Below, in pieces: positions 1 to 6,927 of a DNA stretch of 8,445 bases; within the stretch, counting starts at the first letter, position 1, and the number at the start of each line of letters is the position of its first letter. The notes below the pieces were generated by a model, which saw only the letters and a program-made list of their open reading frames with translations, was not told the DNA's origin and made no database searches. Both the position numbers and the translations under genes were made by a program. Source of the DNA: an uncultured Verrucomicrobium sp. (GTDB taxonomy: Bacteria; Verrucomicrobiota; Verrucomicrobiia; Methylacidiphilales; GAS474); NCBI GenBank assembly GCA_903889845.1, contig CAISZB010000544.1, forward strand, positions 1-8,445, in the 5' to 3' direction.

Positions 1-296
1 AGGAACTCCGCCTGCGTCACCCGGATCGCGTGGGGCAGGTGATCGTTCAACGCGCGGAGAAGGATCGGCGCGGCCAGCTTCCGGGGCGCGGTGAACCCCG
101 CCACCTGCCCCAGGGCGTGGACCCCCGTATCGGTCCGGCCCGAGCCCTCGATCGAAATGCGCTGCTTCCAGATGCGGGCGATCACCTCCTCCACCTCCTG
201 CTGGATCGAGGGATGCCCCGCCTGCCGCTGCCAGCCGTGGAAGGCCGCCCCGTCGTAGACGATCGTCAGCTTGTGCCCCGCCAGGGGAACCCTCAT
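1..296 (-). CDS. truA: tRNA pseudouridine(38-40) synthase TruA, N-terminal part (cut by window edge)
   Basis: TruA converts uridines 38-40 of the tRNA anticodon arm to pseudouridine in the cytosol. The visible 98 residues show the family's N-terminal features: a first strand with KLTIVYDGAAFHGWQRQ (about residues 9-25) and the catalytic loop GSGRTDTGVHALGQ (about 51-64). The aspartate of that loop (about residue 56) is the expected nucleophile. The gene runs off the left edge, so the C-terminal catalytic half is not visible. The ATG at 296-294 overlaps the ruvX TGA (298-296) by one base. A Shine-Dalgarno GAGGAG at 310-305 sits 8 bases upstream, inside the end of ruvX, so the start is well supported and translation is probably coupled to ruvX. 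Identity is near certain from the GRTDTGVHA motif. Confidence 0.95.
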   Translation of the reverse strand, partial: MRVPLAGHKLTIVYDGAAFHGWQRQAGHPSIQQEVEEVIARIWKQRISIEGSGRTDTGVHALGQVAGFTAPRKLAAPILLRALNDHLPHAIRVTQAEF

Positions 297-742
297 CAGG
301 CACTCTCCTCGGCATCCTCGATCCCGGGGTGGACCGTGAGGCGGTCGAGGTAGGATTGGAGGAGGACGGCGGCGGCGGCGCTGTCGATCTTCGTCCGCTG
401 CTCCTTCGCCTTGTGCCCCGCCTCGTGGAGGTAGCGCGAGGCCTGGACGGTGGAGAGACGCTCATCGACGGTCTGGACCGGGATCAGGATCGTCCTCCCC
501 AAATGCGCGATGAAAGCCCGGACCTTCTGCGCCGCTTCCCCGTAGGAGCCGTCCATGTTCCGGGGCATGCCGACGACGATCGTCTCCACGCCGTGCTCGG
601 CGGCGATCGCCTTGAGGTCCCGGACCAGCTTGGCGAAAGGCTCCGCCGGCAGGAACGGCATGGGCCGGGCCAGCGTCCGCGTCGCATCGCTCACGGCGAC
701 GCCGATCCGCTTCGTTCCGTAATCGAGGGCAAGAATGGCCAT
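296..742 (-). CDS. ruvX: Putative pre-16S rRNA nuclease / Holliday junction resolvase-like YqgF (RuvX)
   Basis: A 148-residue protein of the YqgF/RuvX RNase H-fold family, a typical length. Members are linked to 5' maturation of 16S rRNA and are historically annotated as Holliday junction resolvases. Visible family motifs are LALDYGTKRIGVAVSD at residues 4-19, with acidic D7; VVGMPRNMDGSYG at about 56-68; VDERLST at 92-98, with acidic E94; and KIDSAAAAVLLQSYLD at 118-133, with acidic D120. The three acidic residues match the metal-binding triad of the fold. The ATG at 742-740 leads straight into the conserved first strand, so no other start is likely. No Shine-Dalgarno is visible upstream. 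It forms a two-gene minus-strand unit with truA and is divergent from the rRNA methyltransferase gene at 870. Confidence 0.95.
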   Translation of the reverse strand: MAILALDYGTKRIGVAVSDATRTLARPMPFLPAEPFAKLVRDLKAIAAEHGVETIVVGMPRNMDGSYGEAAQKVRAFIAHLGRTILIPVQTVDERLSTVQASRYLHEAGHKAKEQRTKIDSAAAAVLLQSYLDRLTVHPGIEDAEESA

Positions 743-869
743 GATGAGTCAACCGAGGCTTCGTGAAACAGGAAACCCCGGGAATAAAAACGGTGCCACA
801 ACCTCGCTGAGAGGGCGAACTTTTTTCCTCGTTCCCTTTGCCACGCCTCCCTTTACTGGCCCTTTCCCC
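743..869. other. Divergent intergenic region ruvX / rRNA methyltransferase
   Basis: These 127 bases separate two outward-facing genes and should hold both promoters, but I find no sigma70-like -35/-10 pair good enough to call on either strand. The half nearest the methyltransferase (about 819-869) is strongly pyrimidine-rich on the plus strand and contains no purine-rich Shine-Dalgarno before the ATG at 870. The ruvX side also lacks one. No convincing hairpin or long dyad is seen. Confidence 0.5.
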
Positions 870-2036
870 ATGCGCCCCGCCCTCTACCTCGACGAAAAGA
901 CCCGCCACCGGATCAAGGACGGCCATCCGTGGGTCTTCCGCAGCGAGGTCGCGAAGGTCGATCCCGAGGCCGCCGACGGCGGGACCGTCCGGATCATCGA
1001 CGCGCGGGGCCGGTTCCTCGGCTCGGGGCTCTACAACAGCCGTTCCCAGATCGTCGCCCGCCGCTATTCCCTGCGGGACGAGGACCTCGACCGCGCCTTC
1101 CTCGGGCGCGCCCTCGACGCCGCCCTCGCCCTCCGCCGCCGTCTCCCGCCCTCCCCCGCCCGCCGCCTCGTCTGGTCCGAATCGGACGGCCTCCCCGGCC
1201 TCATCCTCGACCAATACGGCGATACCCTCGTCCTCCAGACCGTCACCGCCGCGATGGCCCGCCTCCAGCCGGAGATCGTCGCCCTGGCCGCCGAGAAGAC
1301 GGGGGCGAAGACGATCCTGGCCCGGAACGACCTCGCCGTCCGAACCCTGGAGGGGCTGCCGCGCGAACAGGGCGTTCTCCTCGGCACGTACACGCCGCCG
1401 ACTCATCTGACCGTCCTCGGCGTCGGGATCGACCTCGACCTCCTCGCGGGGCAGAAGACGGGCCTCTATCTGGATCAATTGGAGAACCACGCCGCCGTCC
1501 TCCCCCACGCGCCGGGCCGCCGCGTCCTCGACTGCTTCTGCAACCAGGGCCTCTTCGCCCTCGCCGCGCGGAAGGCCGGGGCCGCCTCCTGCGACGCCCT
1601 CGACCAATCGGCCGACGAGTTGGGTCGGGGACGGGCCGCCGCCGCGAAGGCGGGTCTCGACATCAAATGGATCGAGGCGAACGCCTTCGACTGGATGCGC
1701 GACGCGGAGCGCCAGAAGAAGCAGTACGACCTCATCGTCCTCGACCCCCCCTCCTTCACGAAGTCGAAGGATCAGGTCCCCTCCGCCCTCCGGGGCTACC
1801 ACGAGCTCCACCTCCGCGCCCTGCGGATGCTCCCCCCCGGCGGCCTCCTGGCCACGTACTGCTGCTCCCACCACCTCACGCGCGAGGGGTGGCAGGAGAT
1901 GCTCCTCGGCGCCGCGCGGGACGCGGGCTGCGCCCTGCGCCGCCTCGCCTCCCTCGGCCAGGGGAGCGACCACCCCGTCCTCCTTCATGTCCCGGAGACG
2001 GAGTATTTGAAGGGGTTCCTGGTCGAGAAGGTTTGA
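870..2036 (+). CDS. rlmI: 23S rRNA (cytosine-C5)-methyltransferase, RlmI-like (PUA + Rossmann methyltransferase)
   Basis: A 388-residue SAM-dependent methyltransferase close to RlmI, which makes m5C1962 in E. coli 23S rRNA; the E. coli protein is about 396 residues. Residues 1 to about 75 look like the PUA RNA-binding domain, with the typical GHPWVFRSEV at 18-27. A central segment follows, with SDGLPGLILDQYGD at 105-118. The C-terminal Rossmann domain holds SAM motif I VLDCFCNQGLFALAA (219-233), motif IV VLDPPSFTKSK (290-300), YCCSHH (330-335) with the cysteine expected to attack C6 of cytosine, then SDHPV (366-370) and YLKGF (379-383), all in RlmI order. The frame is open back to an ATG at 735, but the family begins close to the PUA domain, so the ATG at 870 is chosen. 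There is no Shine-Dalgarno; the leader is pyrimidine-rich. The exact target base is inferred by family. Confidence 0.9.
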   Translation: MRPALYLDEKTRHRIKDGHPWVFRSEVAKVDPEAADGGTVRIIDARGRFLGSGLYNSRSQIVARRYSLRDEDLDRAFLGRALDAALALRRRLPPSPARRLVWSESDGLPGLILDQYGDTLVLQTVTAAMARLQPEIVALAAEKTGAKTILARNDLAVRTLEGLPREQGVLLGTYTPPTHLTVLGVGIDLDLLAGQKTGLYLDQLENHAAVLPHAPGRRVLDCFCNQGLFALAARKAGAASCDALDQSADELGRGRAAAAKAGLDIKWIEANAFDWMRDAERQKKQYDLIVLDPPSFTKSKDQVPSALRGYHELHLRALRMLPPGGLLATYCCSHHLTREGWQEMLLGAARDAGCALRRLASLGQGSDHPVLLHVPETEYLKGFLVEKV

Positions 2037-2045
2037 GAACGAGAG

Positions 2046-2131
2046 GGTACGGCCCTTCGGGACCGGGTACACTGCCGTCGCGGTAGCGACAAAGAGATCA
2101 AGGGACTAACTGAATTGAAGGGAGCTTGATC
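2046..2131. terminator. Convergent intergenic stem-loops, possible weak terminator region
   Basis: The 93-base gap between two convergent genes holds three possible stems. The first is at 2050-2065: six pairs with one mismatch closed by a C(TTCG)G tetraloop, flanked by GTAC at 2047-2050 and 2067-2070. The second is at 2072-2086: CTGCCG, loop TCG, CGGTAG with one G-T pair. The third is a 7 bp perfect inverted repeat GATCAAG (2096-2102) and CTTGATC (2125-2131) with a 22-base spacer; its right arm overlaps the glycosyltransferase stop codon at 2132-2130. None is followed by a clear U-run on either strand, so intrinsic termination is only a possibility. The segment about 2090-2150 is visibly less GC-rich than the genes on either side. 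Confidence 0.35.
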
Positions 2132-3179
2132 AAGGCGACTTGGTATTGGAGAAGGGACGGTCGTAGGCCTCGACGTCGGGTTCGTGGAGGCGTTCCTCGG
2201 AGAGGGCGTAGAGGTAGCGCGGGGCGTTTGGCAGCAAGCGGCGGTGGAGGTGGGGCGGGACGGGGCGGAGAGCCTCCCATCCGGCGGGGGCGTCGCAGGC
2301 GAAGAGGCCGGGGGGCGGGTTCCGGTTGGCGAACCGGATATCGTCGATGCACGCAAAGGGGAGGGCCTGGAGCTCGCGCTCGATGAAGGCGTGGAAGGTG
2401 GCCCCGTGGGCGGCGATCGCGGCGTGGAGGGAGCGGTTTTCCTCCTCGTAGGGCGGCAAGCTCATGGTGCGGGCCTGTTCCAGCCGGACGGAGGCGACGG
2501 CCCGGACCGGATCGGGCAGGTAGGCGGGGGACGGTTTCTTCCCGTAGCCCGCCCAGTGCCAGAGGAGGACGGGCGAAGTCCCTTTGAAGACCGCCTCCCC
2601 CTCCCGGCGCCAGACGCCGGGGACCTCCAGATAGCCGATGTTGTGGTAGCCCGCTTCGTGCTCGGGAAGGAGGAGGTAGGGGAAGGCGTTCCGGTGCGCG
2701 AGGAGGCGGAGGGCGAACTGGTCGAAGAAGCCGCCGACGACGCGGAGCGCGTTCGAGTAGAGCGTCGTCGCCCACAGGAGCCAGAAATCGGTTTGGGAAG
2801 AGGCCAGCACCCCGGCGTTGACGCGGGGTAACTCGGGGAGGCTGTAGTTGAAGCTCTCCTTGTCGTGGGTGAGGAGGACGGGGGCCTCCCCCTCGCGCTG
2901 TTCCAGGAGGCGCGGGACGGGGGAGAGGAGGAGGATGTCGGCGTCGAAGTAGACGACGCGGTCGAAGCAGAGGGCGAGGAAGTACCCGGCCAGGGCGCGG
3001 AGGGAGGCGATCTCCCCCGCGTGGGCCGCCTTCGGCTGCCGGGCGAAGAAGGGCCAGCACGCCTCATCGACGACGAAGAAGGGGACGTCGGGATGGAGGG
3101 CCTTGAAGGTGGCGCGGAGGAGCCGGGCCGAGGCGACGGCCTCTTTGCCGTAGGCGATGGTGAAGGCGGCGACGGTCAC
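2130..3179 (-). CDS. GT-A fold glycosyltransferase, GT8-like
   Basis: A 349-residue soluble-looking protein with no signal peptide or membrane helix. It shows the order of motifs of GT8-type nucleotide-sugar transferases: an N-terminal strand VAAFTIAYG (3-11); FFVVDEACWPF (34-44); the DxD metal/nucleotide-sugar motif in VVYFDADILLLSP (75-87, DAD at 79-81); VNAGVLAS (120-127); FFDQFALRLL (151-160); HNIGYL (179-184); and LLWHWAGYGKKP (205-216), resembling the family's histidine-tryptophan-glycine acceptor/diphosphate loop. Donor and acceptor cannot be told from sequence. The called start is GTG at 3179-3177. An AAGGAAGG at 3201-3194 lies 14 bases from it, which is long, but 8 bases from an in-frame CTG at 3185-3183, so the true start could be two codons earlier. 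It follows pdhC by 37 bases on the same strand with no terminator seen. Its role beside pyruvate dehydrogenase is unclear. Confidence 0.8.
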   Translation of the reverse strand: MTVAAFTIAYGKEAVASARLLRATFKALHPDVPFFVVDEACWPFFARQPKAAHAGEIASLRALAGYFLALCFDRVVYFDADILLLSPVPRLLEQREGEAPVLLTHDKESFNYSLPELPRVNAGVLASSQTDFWLLWATTLYSNALRVVGGFFDQFALRLLAHRNAFPYLLLPEHEAGYHNIGYLEVPGVWRREGEAVFKGTSPVLLWHWAGYGKKPSPAYLPDPVRAVASVRLEQARTMSLPPYEEENRSLHAAIAAHGATFHAFIERELQALPFACIDDIRFANRNPPPGLFACDAPAGWEALRPVPPHLHRRLLPNAPRYLYALSEERLHEPDVEAYDRPFSNTKSP

Positions 3180-3216
3180 GTCCAGAACGCTAGCCTTCCT
3201 TCCCCATTTGTTCCCG

Positions 3217-4803
3217 TTAAATCAGCAGGAGCGCGGGATTTTCGACCAGGGTGCGGAGTTCCTGGAGGAACTGGGCTCCGACGGCCCCGTCGACGACGCG
3301 GTGGTCGCAGGAGAGGGTCAGGCTTTGCCGCTTGCCGGGGACGATCTGGCCGTTTTTGACGACGGGCTTCTCGACGATGTTCCCGACGGCGAGGATCGCC
3401 GCCTGGGGCGGGTTGACGATGGCGGAGAAGCGGTCGATGCCGAACATGCCGAGGTTGGAGATGGTGAAGGTCCCCGTCGTGTATTCGGCGGGGGTCAATT
3501 TGCCTTCCTTCGCCTTCACGGCGAGGGACTTCGCCTCGTCGCTGATTGCCTTGAGGGTCTTGTCCTGGGCGTTCGCGATGACGGGGGTGATGAGGCCCTG
3601 CGGGATCGCGACGGCGAAGGCGAGCATGACGTTCGCGTATTGGATGACGGAGTCCCCGGCGAAGGAGGCATTGATCGCCGGGACGCGGCGGATGGCCTCG
3701 GCGGTCGCCTTCAGGATGAAGTCGTTCAGGGAGAGCTTGAAGGGCTTCGGCAATTTCTCAAAACCGGCATTCAGCGAGGTTCGGAGATCGACGACGGGGG
3801 CGGCGTCGACTTCGATCTCAAGGTAGAAGTGGGGGATCGTCGTCTTGCTCTCCAGCAGGCGGCGGGCGATGGTCTGCCGCATGTTCGAGAGGGGAATCTT
3901 CTCCTCCTTCGCGATGGGGCCGGAAGGGAAGAGGCCCCAGCCGCCGCTGCCGCCGCTGGCGCTCTTCCCAACAAGGACGTCCTTTTTCACGATCCGTCCG
4001 CCCGGGCCGGTGCCGATGAGGCGGTCGAGGGCGACGCCGAGTTCCTTCGCGATTTTCTTCGCCAGCGGCGAGGCCTTTGCTCGGCCTCCGTTGAGGGAAG
4101 GAGGGGCGACGGAACGGGGCGTCGTCGGGGCCGGGACCGGCGCGGGCGCGGCGGCGGCGGGAGCCGGGGCGGCCACGGCGGCGGCCTTCACCAGGAAGGC
4201 GGGATCGACCTTCTCGTCCTTCGCCGCGCCGATGAGGGCGATCCGGGTGTTGAGGGGGACCTTGTCGCCGGGGGCGGCGATGATCTTGACGAGGAAACCG
4301 GCGTGGAACGATTCGAGGGGCATGGTCGCCTTGTCGGTCTCGACCTCGGCGATGGCCTCGCCCTCCTTCACGGCGTCGCCTTCCTGCTTCAGCCACTTGG
4401 CCAGGGTCCCCTCGGTCATCGAGGGGGAGAGGAGCGGCATCGTCACTTCCTTCAGCGTGGCGGGGAGCGCGGGGGCGGGGGTTGCCGCAGGAGCCGCAGC
4501 GGGCGTGGGAGCGGTGGGAGCGGCAGCGGGAGCCGACTTCGGCGCGTCGGCGATTTTCTCATCCTTCGACTTGGCGATGTAGGCCAGGACGGTATTGATC
4601 GGGACCTTCGCCCCGGCGTTGGCGGTGATCTTGACGAGGAAGCCGGAATCGAACGATTCGAGGGGCATGGTCGCCTTGTCGGTCTCGACCTCGGCGATGG
4701 CCTCGCCCTCCTTCACGGCGTCGCCTTCCTGCTTCAGCCATTTGACCAGGGTCCCTTCGGTCATCGAGGGGGAGAGGAGAGGCATCGTCACTTCTTTAGC
4801 CAT
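3217..4803 (-). CDS. pdhC: Pyruvate dehydrogenase E2: dihydrolipoyllysine acetyltransferase with two lipoyl domains
   Basis: The E2 core enzyme transfers the acetyl group from E1-bound lipoate to CoA. It has 528 residues. Lipoyl domain 1 is at about 1-78, with lipoyl-lysine K43 in VETDKAT. An Ala/Pro-rich linker covers about 85-117. Lipoyl domain 2 is at about 118-193, with K158 in the same motif. A second Ala/Pro linker covers about 207-236. The peripheral-subunit-binding domain is at about 243-277 (ASPLAKKIAKELGV to GGRIVKKDV), and the catalytic acyltransferase domain runs from about 300 to 528 and ends in CDHRVVDGAVG (499-509), with catalytic H501 and D505. This is a complete E2. Its place after E1 alpha and E1 beta argues for pyruvate rather than another 2-oxoacid as substrate, though branched-chain E2 is a remote alternative. 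The ATG at 4803-4801 fits the family start. No Shine-Dalgarno precedes it; the leader is C/T-rich. The two lipoyl domains share a nearly identical DNA segment. Confidence 0.95.
   Translation of the reverse strand: MAKEVTMPLLSPSMTEGTLVKWLKQEGDAVKEGEAIAEVETDKATMPLESFDSGFLVKITANAGAKVPINTVLAYIAKSKDEKIADAPKSAPAAAPTAPTPAAAPAATPAPALPATLKEVTMPLLSPSMTEGTLAKWLKQEGDAVKEGEAIAEVETDKATMPLESFHAGFLVKIIAAPGDKVPLNTRIALIGAAKDEKVDPAFLVKAAAVAAPAPAAAAPAPVPAPTTPRSVAPPSLNGGRAKASPLAKKIAKELGVALDRLIGTGPGGRIVKKDVLVGKSASGGSGGWGLFPSGPIAKEEKIPLSNMRQTIARRLLESKTTIPHFYLEIEVDAAPVVDLRTSLNAGFEKLPKPFKLSLNDFILKATAEAIRRVPAINASFAGDSVIQYANVMLAFAVAIPQGLITPVIANAQDKTLKAISDEAKSLAVKAKEGKLTPAEYTTGTFTISNLGMFGIDRFSAIVNPPQAAILAVGNIVEKPVVKNGQIVPGKRQSLTLSCDHRVVDGAVGAQFLQELRTLVENPALLLI
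4306..4449 (-). repeat. Direct repeat copy in lipoyl domain 2 of pdhC
   Basis: This copy encodes the segment from EVTMPLLSPSM through MPLESF of lipoyl domain 2 (about residues 119-166). It matches 4651-4794 at 140 of 144 bases by direct comparison. The mismatches are at 4396, 4400, 4411 and 4435; only the one at 4400 changes an amino acid (Ala135 versus Val20). The part 4306-4395 is 90 bases identical to 4651-4740. Similarity falls sharply outside the low-coordinate end. Confidence 0.95.
4651..4794 (-). repeat. Direct repeat copy in lipoyl domain 1 of pdhC
   Basis: This is the partner of 4306-4449, offset by exactly 345 bases (115 codons), so recombination between the copies would delete or add one lipoyl domain and one linker in frame. 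It encodes about residues 4-51 of the protein, including lipoyl-lysine K43. Confidence 0.95.
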
Positions 4804-4832
4804 AAGGAAAGGGGGGTAAGGGAAAAGGAAAG

Positions 4833-4850
4833 GGGGAGGACGGCCTCCCC
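4833..4850 (-). other. GC-rich stem-loop between pdhB and pdhC
   Basis: GGGGAGG (4833-4839) and CCTCCCC (4844-4850) form a perfect 7 bp stem with a 4-base loop in the 61-base gap between the pdhB stop (4867-4865) and the pdhC start (4803). In the transcript (minus strand) the stem is followed at once by a mixed C/U tract (CTTTCCTTTTCCC), which resembles a weak intrinsic terminator or an mRNA-processing/stability hairpin. Because pdhC must be made with pdhA and pdhB, partial attenuation or 3'-end protection is more likely than full termination. Function is inferred. Confidence 0.5.
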
Positions 4851-4864
4851 AGGATTGCGATTGT

Positions 4865-5845
4865 CTATTGGAGGACGTCGTGGACGGCGGCGAGGATGCG
4901 CTCCTCGTTCGGCATCACGGCGGCTTCGAGTTTGCCGTTGTAGGGCTGGGGGACGTCGAGGCCGGTGATGCGGGTGATCGGGGCGTCGAGTTCGTCGAAG
5001 CACTTCCGCTGGATGTCGTAGGCGACCTGGGCGCCCCAGCCGCAGAAGGGCTTGTTCTCCTCGACGATGACGAGGCGGTGGGTCTTCGCGACCGAGGCGG
5101 CGACGAGTTCGAAGTCGTAAGGCTTGATCGTGCGGAGGTCGATCACCTCGGCCTCGATCCCTTCCTTCGCGAGGGTCTCGGCGGCTTCCATCGCGCGGTG
5201 CGTGGAGGCGCTGTTCCCGAGGAGGGTGATGGCGTCGCCCTCGCGGCGGATCTTCCCCTTGCCGATGGGGACGAGGAAATCGGTGTCGCTATCGGGCACT
5301 TCTCCTTTGAAGCCGTAGAGCTTCTCGTTCTCGATGAAGCAGACGGGGTTGTTCGAGCGGATCGCGGCCTTCAGGAGGCCCTTCGCGTCGTCGGGGAAGG
5401 CGGGGGTGATGACGGTGAGCGCGGGGACGCTGCCGTACCAGTTCTCCGGGGTGTGGGAGTGGGTGGCGCCGACCTGGAGGCCGCCGCCGGAGGAGCCGCG
5501 GAAGACGATGGGGACGGAGAACTGCCCGCCCGACATGTAGCGGATCTGCCCGGCGTTGTTCACGATCTGGTCGTAGGCGACGAGGGAGAAGCTCCACGTC
5601 ATGTACTCGACGATGGGGCGCAGCCCGAGGGTGGCCGCGCCGATGGCGAGGCCGGTGAAGCCCGCTTCGCTGATCGGGGTGTCGATGATCCGCTTCGGGC
5701 CGAATTTCTTCAGGAGGCCTTGGCTGACCTTGTAGGCGCCGTCGTATTCGGCCACTTCCTCGCCGAGGAGGAAGACGCGCTCGTCGCGGGCCATTTCTTC
5801 GGCCATCGCCTGGTTGAGCGCCTCGCGCATCGTGATCGTTTGCAT
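4865..5845 (-). CDS. pdhB: Pyruvate dehydrogenase E1 component, beta subunit
   Basis: The E1 beta subunit completes the thiamine-diphosphate active site with E1 alpha and binds the E2 core. It has 326 residues, the usual length for a beta subunit without a lipoyl domain. The N-terminal transketolase-like pyrimidine-binding domain begins TITMREALNQAMAEEM (3-18) and continues with FLLGEEVAEYDGAYKVSQGL (25-44), where the glutamate at about 29 is the expected cofactor-activating residue. IDTPISEAGFTGLAIGAA (54-71), MTWSFSLVAYDQIVNNAGQ (82-100) and GGLQVGATHSH (121-131) are classic for this family. The C-terminal transketolase domain is at about 200-320, with VIDLRTIKPYD (234-244). The ATG at 5845-5843 starts 20 bases after the pdhA stop. 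There is no Shine-Dalgarno in that gap; it is a U/C-rich tract. It acts with pdhA upstream and pdhC downstream as one transcription unit. Confidence 0.96.
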   Translation of the reverse strand: MQTITMREALNQAMAEEMARDERVFLLGEEVAEYDGAYKVSQGLLKKFGPKRIIDTPISEAGFTGLAIGAATLGLRPIVEYMTWSFSLVAYDQIVNNAGQIRYMSGGQFSVPIVFRGSSGGGLQVGATHSHTPENWYGSVPALTVITPAFPDDAKGLLKAAIRSNNPVCFIENEKLYGFKGEVPDSDTDFLVPIGKGKIRREGDAITLLGNSASTHRAMEAAETLAKEGIEAEVIDLRTIKPYDFELVAASVAKTHRLVIVEENKPFCGWGAQVAYDIQRKCFDELDAPITRITGLDVPQPYNGKLEAAVMPNEERILAAVHDVLQ

Positions 5846-5865
5846 CGGAGAAAAAGAGAAAAGGA

Positions 5866-6927
5866 CTAAAAATGGTTATAATTGCCGCGAGGGATTTCGG
5901 GGATCTGGTCCTCGGGGGTAAGCATGTCCTCGTAGAGGGTGTGGTGCTCGGGTTCCGGGCTGGCGTCGGCGTACTCGTAGGCTTCCTGGACCTGGGCCCG
6001 GATCTGCTCGTCGAGTTTGTCGAACCAGGCCTGGTCGGCGACCTTCGCGGCGAGGAGTTTCTGCTGGTAGAGGTGGATCGGGTCCTTCGCGAGGTGGGCT
6101 TCCAGCTCTTCCTTCGTCCGGTATTTGCCGGGGTCGGACATGGAGTGGCCGCGATAGCGGTAGGTCTTGATCTCCATGAGCGTCGGCTGGCTCTCGGAGC
6201 GGGCCAGCGCGACGGCCTCGGCGGTTTTGACTCGTACGTCGTCGAGGTCCATGCCGTCGGCCGTGATCCCGGCCATGTCGTAGCCGTGGGCACGGTTGAC
6301 GAGGGGGAGGCCCGCCGAGGAGCGGGCGAGGCTGGTCCCCATCGACCATTCGTTGTTCTCGATAATATAGATGACGGGGAGCTTCCAGAGGGCGGCGAGG
6401 TTCAGCGCCTCGTGGAAGGGGCCCTGGTTCACTGCGCCGTCCCCCAGGTAGCAGAGGGTGACGCCGCCGGTGCCCTGGTACTTCTGGGCGAAGGCGATCC
6501 CGGCGCCCAGGGGGGTCTGCCCGCCGACGATGCCGTGGCCGCCGTAGAAGTTCTTTTCCTTCGAGAAGAAGTGCATCGAGCCGCCCTTGCCGCGGGAGCA
6601 GCCGGTGGCCTTGCCGAAGAGTTCGGCCATGAGGGGCTTGATCTCCATGCCGCGGGCGATGGCGTGGCCGTGGTCGCGGTAGGCGGTGATGACGGCATCC
6701 CGGGGTTCCAGGACGGAAATAGTGCCGACGCCGACGGCCTCCTCGCCGATGTAGAGGTGGCAGAAGCCCTTCACCTTCGACTGGGTGAAGGCCTGGCCCG
6801 CCTTTTCCTCGAAGCGGCGGATGAGGAGCATCTGCCGGTAGAGGTCGCGCTTCCCCTCGGGGGGAAGGTCGAGAACCGATTTCGCTACGGAGGGCATTTT
6901 GACGCTTTTGGTTCCGGCGGCAGACAT
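5866..6927 (-). CDS. pdhA: Pyruvate dehydrogenase E1 component, alpha subunit
   Basis: E1 alpha binds thiamine diphosphate and decarboxylates pyruvate, then passes the acetyl unit to E2 lipoate. With the ATG at 6927-6925 it has 353 residues, normal for the family. Key motifs are FCHLYIGEEAVGVG (55-68); YRDHGHAIARG (83-93); GCSRGKGGSMHFFSKEKNFY (109-128); GGHGIVGGQTPLGAGIA (129-145); the ThDP/Mg motif LGDGAVNQG to ENNEWSMGT (161-198); and YRYRGHSMSDPGKYR (256-270), the loop that carries phosphorylation sites in the mitochondrial enzyme. The frame stays open up to an ATG at 7053, but that region is low-complexity and a sigma70-like promoter lies at 6950-6978, inside such an extension, so 6927 is preferred. 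An ATG at 6897 is a further alternative. No Shine-Dalgarno is visible. First gene of pdhABC. Confidence 0.95.
   Translation of the reverse strand: MSAAGTKSVKMPSVAKSVLDLPPEGKRDLYRQMLLIRRFEEKAGQAFTQSKVKGFCHLYIGEEAVGVGTISVLEPRDAVITAYRDHGHAIARGMEIKPLMAELFGKATGCSRGKGGSMHFFSKEKNFYGGHGIVGGQTPLGAGIAFAQKYQGTGGVTLCYLGDGAVNQGPFHEALNLAALWKLPVIYIIENNEWSMGTSLARSSAGLPLVNRAHGYDMAGITADGMDLDDVRVKTAEAVALARSESQPTLMEIKTYRYRGHSMSDPGKYRTKEELEAHLAKDPIHLYQQKLLAAKVADQAWFDKLDEQIRAQVQEAYEYADASPEPEHHTLYEDMLTPEDQIPEIPRGNYNHF

Noticed and set aside
735..869. A longer start for the rRNA methyltransferase at 735
   Set aside because: The added 45 residues overlap the ruvX start, do not resemble the PUA domain and would occupy the divergent promoter region.
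462..2072. A 536-codon minus-strand frame opposite the rRNA methyltransferase and out of frame with ruvX
   Set aside because: It is low-complexity, spans two well-supported genes and their shared promoter region, and shows no recognisable family.
2072..2086. Stem-loop CTGCCG-TCG-CGGTAG as a clear rho-independent terminator
   Set aside because: No U-run follows on either strand, so it is kept only as part of a weak terminator region.
3180..3216. A terminator between pdhC and the glycosyltransferase gene
   Set aside because: No stem of useful length is visible in these 37 bases.
4306..4794. The direct repeat in pdhC as a mobile element or CRISPR-like array
   Set aside because: There are only two copies, in frame, each coding a lipoyl domain segment, with no terminal inverted repeats or regular spacers.
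3157..4968. A 603-codon open frame on the plus strand opposite pdhC and its flanks
   Set aside because: It is antisense to a complete E2 gene with intact motifs. Its translation is repetitive Gly/Arg/Glu/Asp sequence that mirrors the lipoyl repeats, as expected from GC-rich codon bias.
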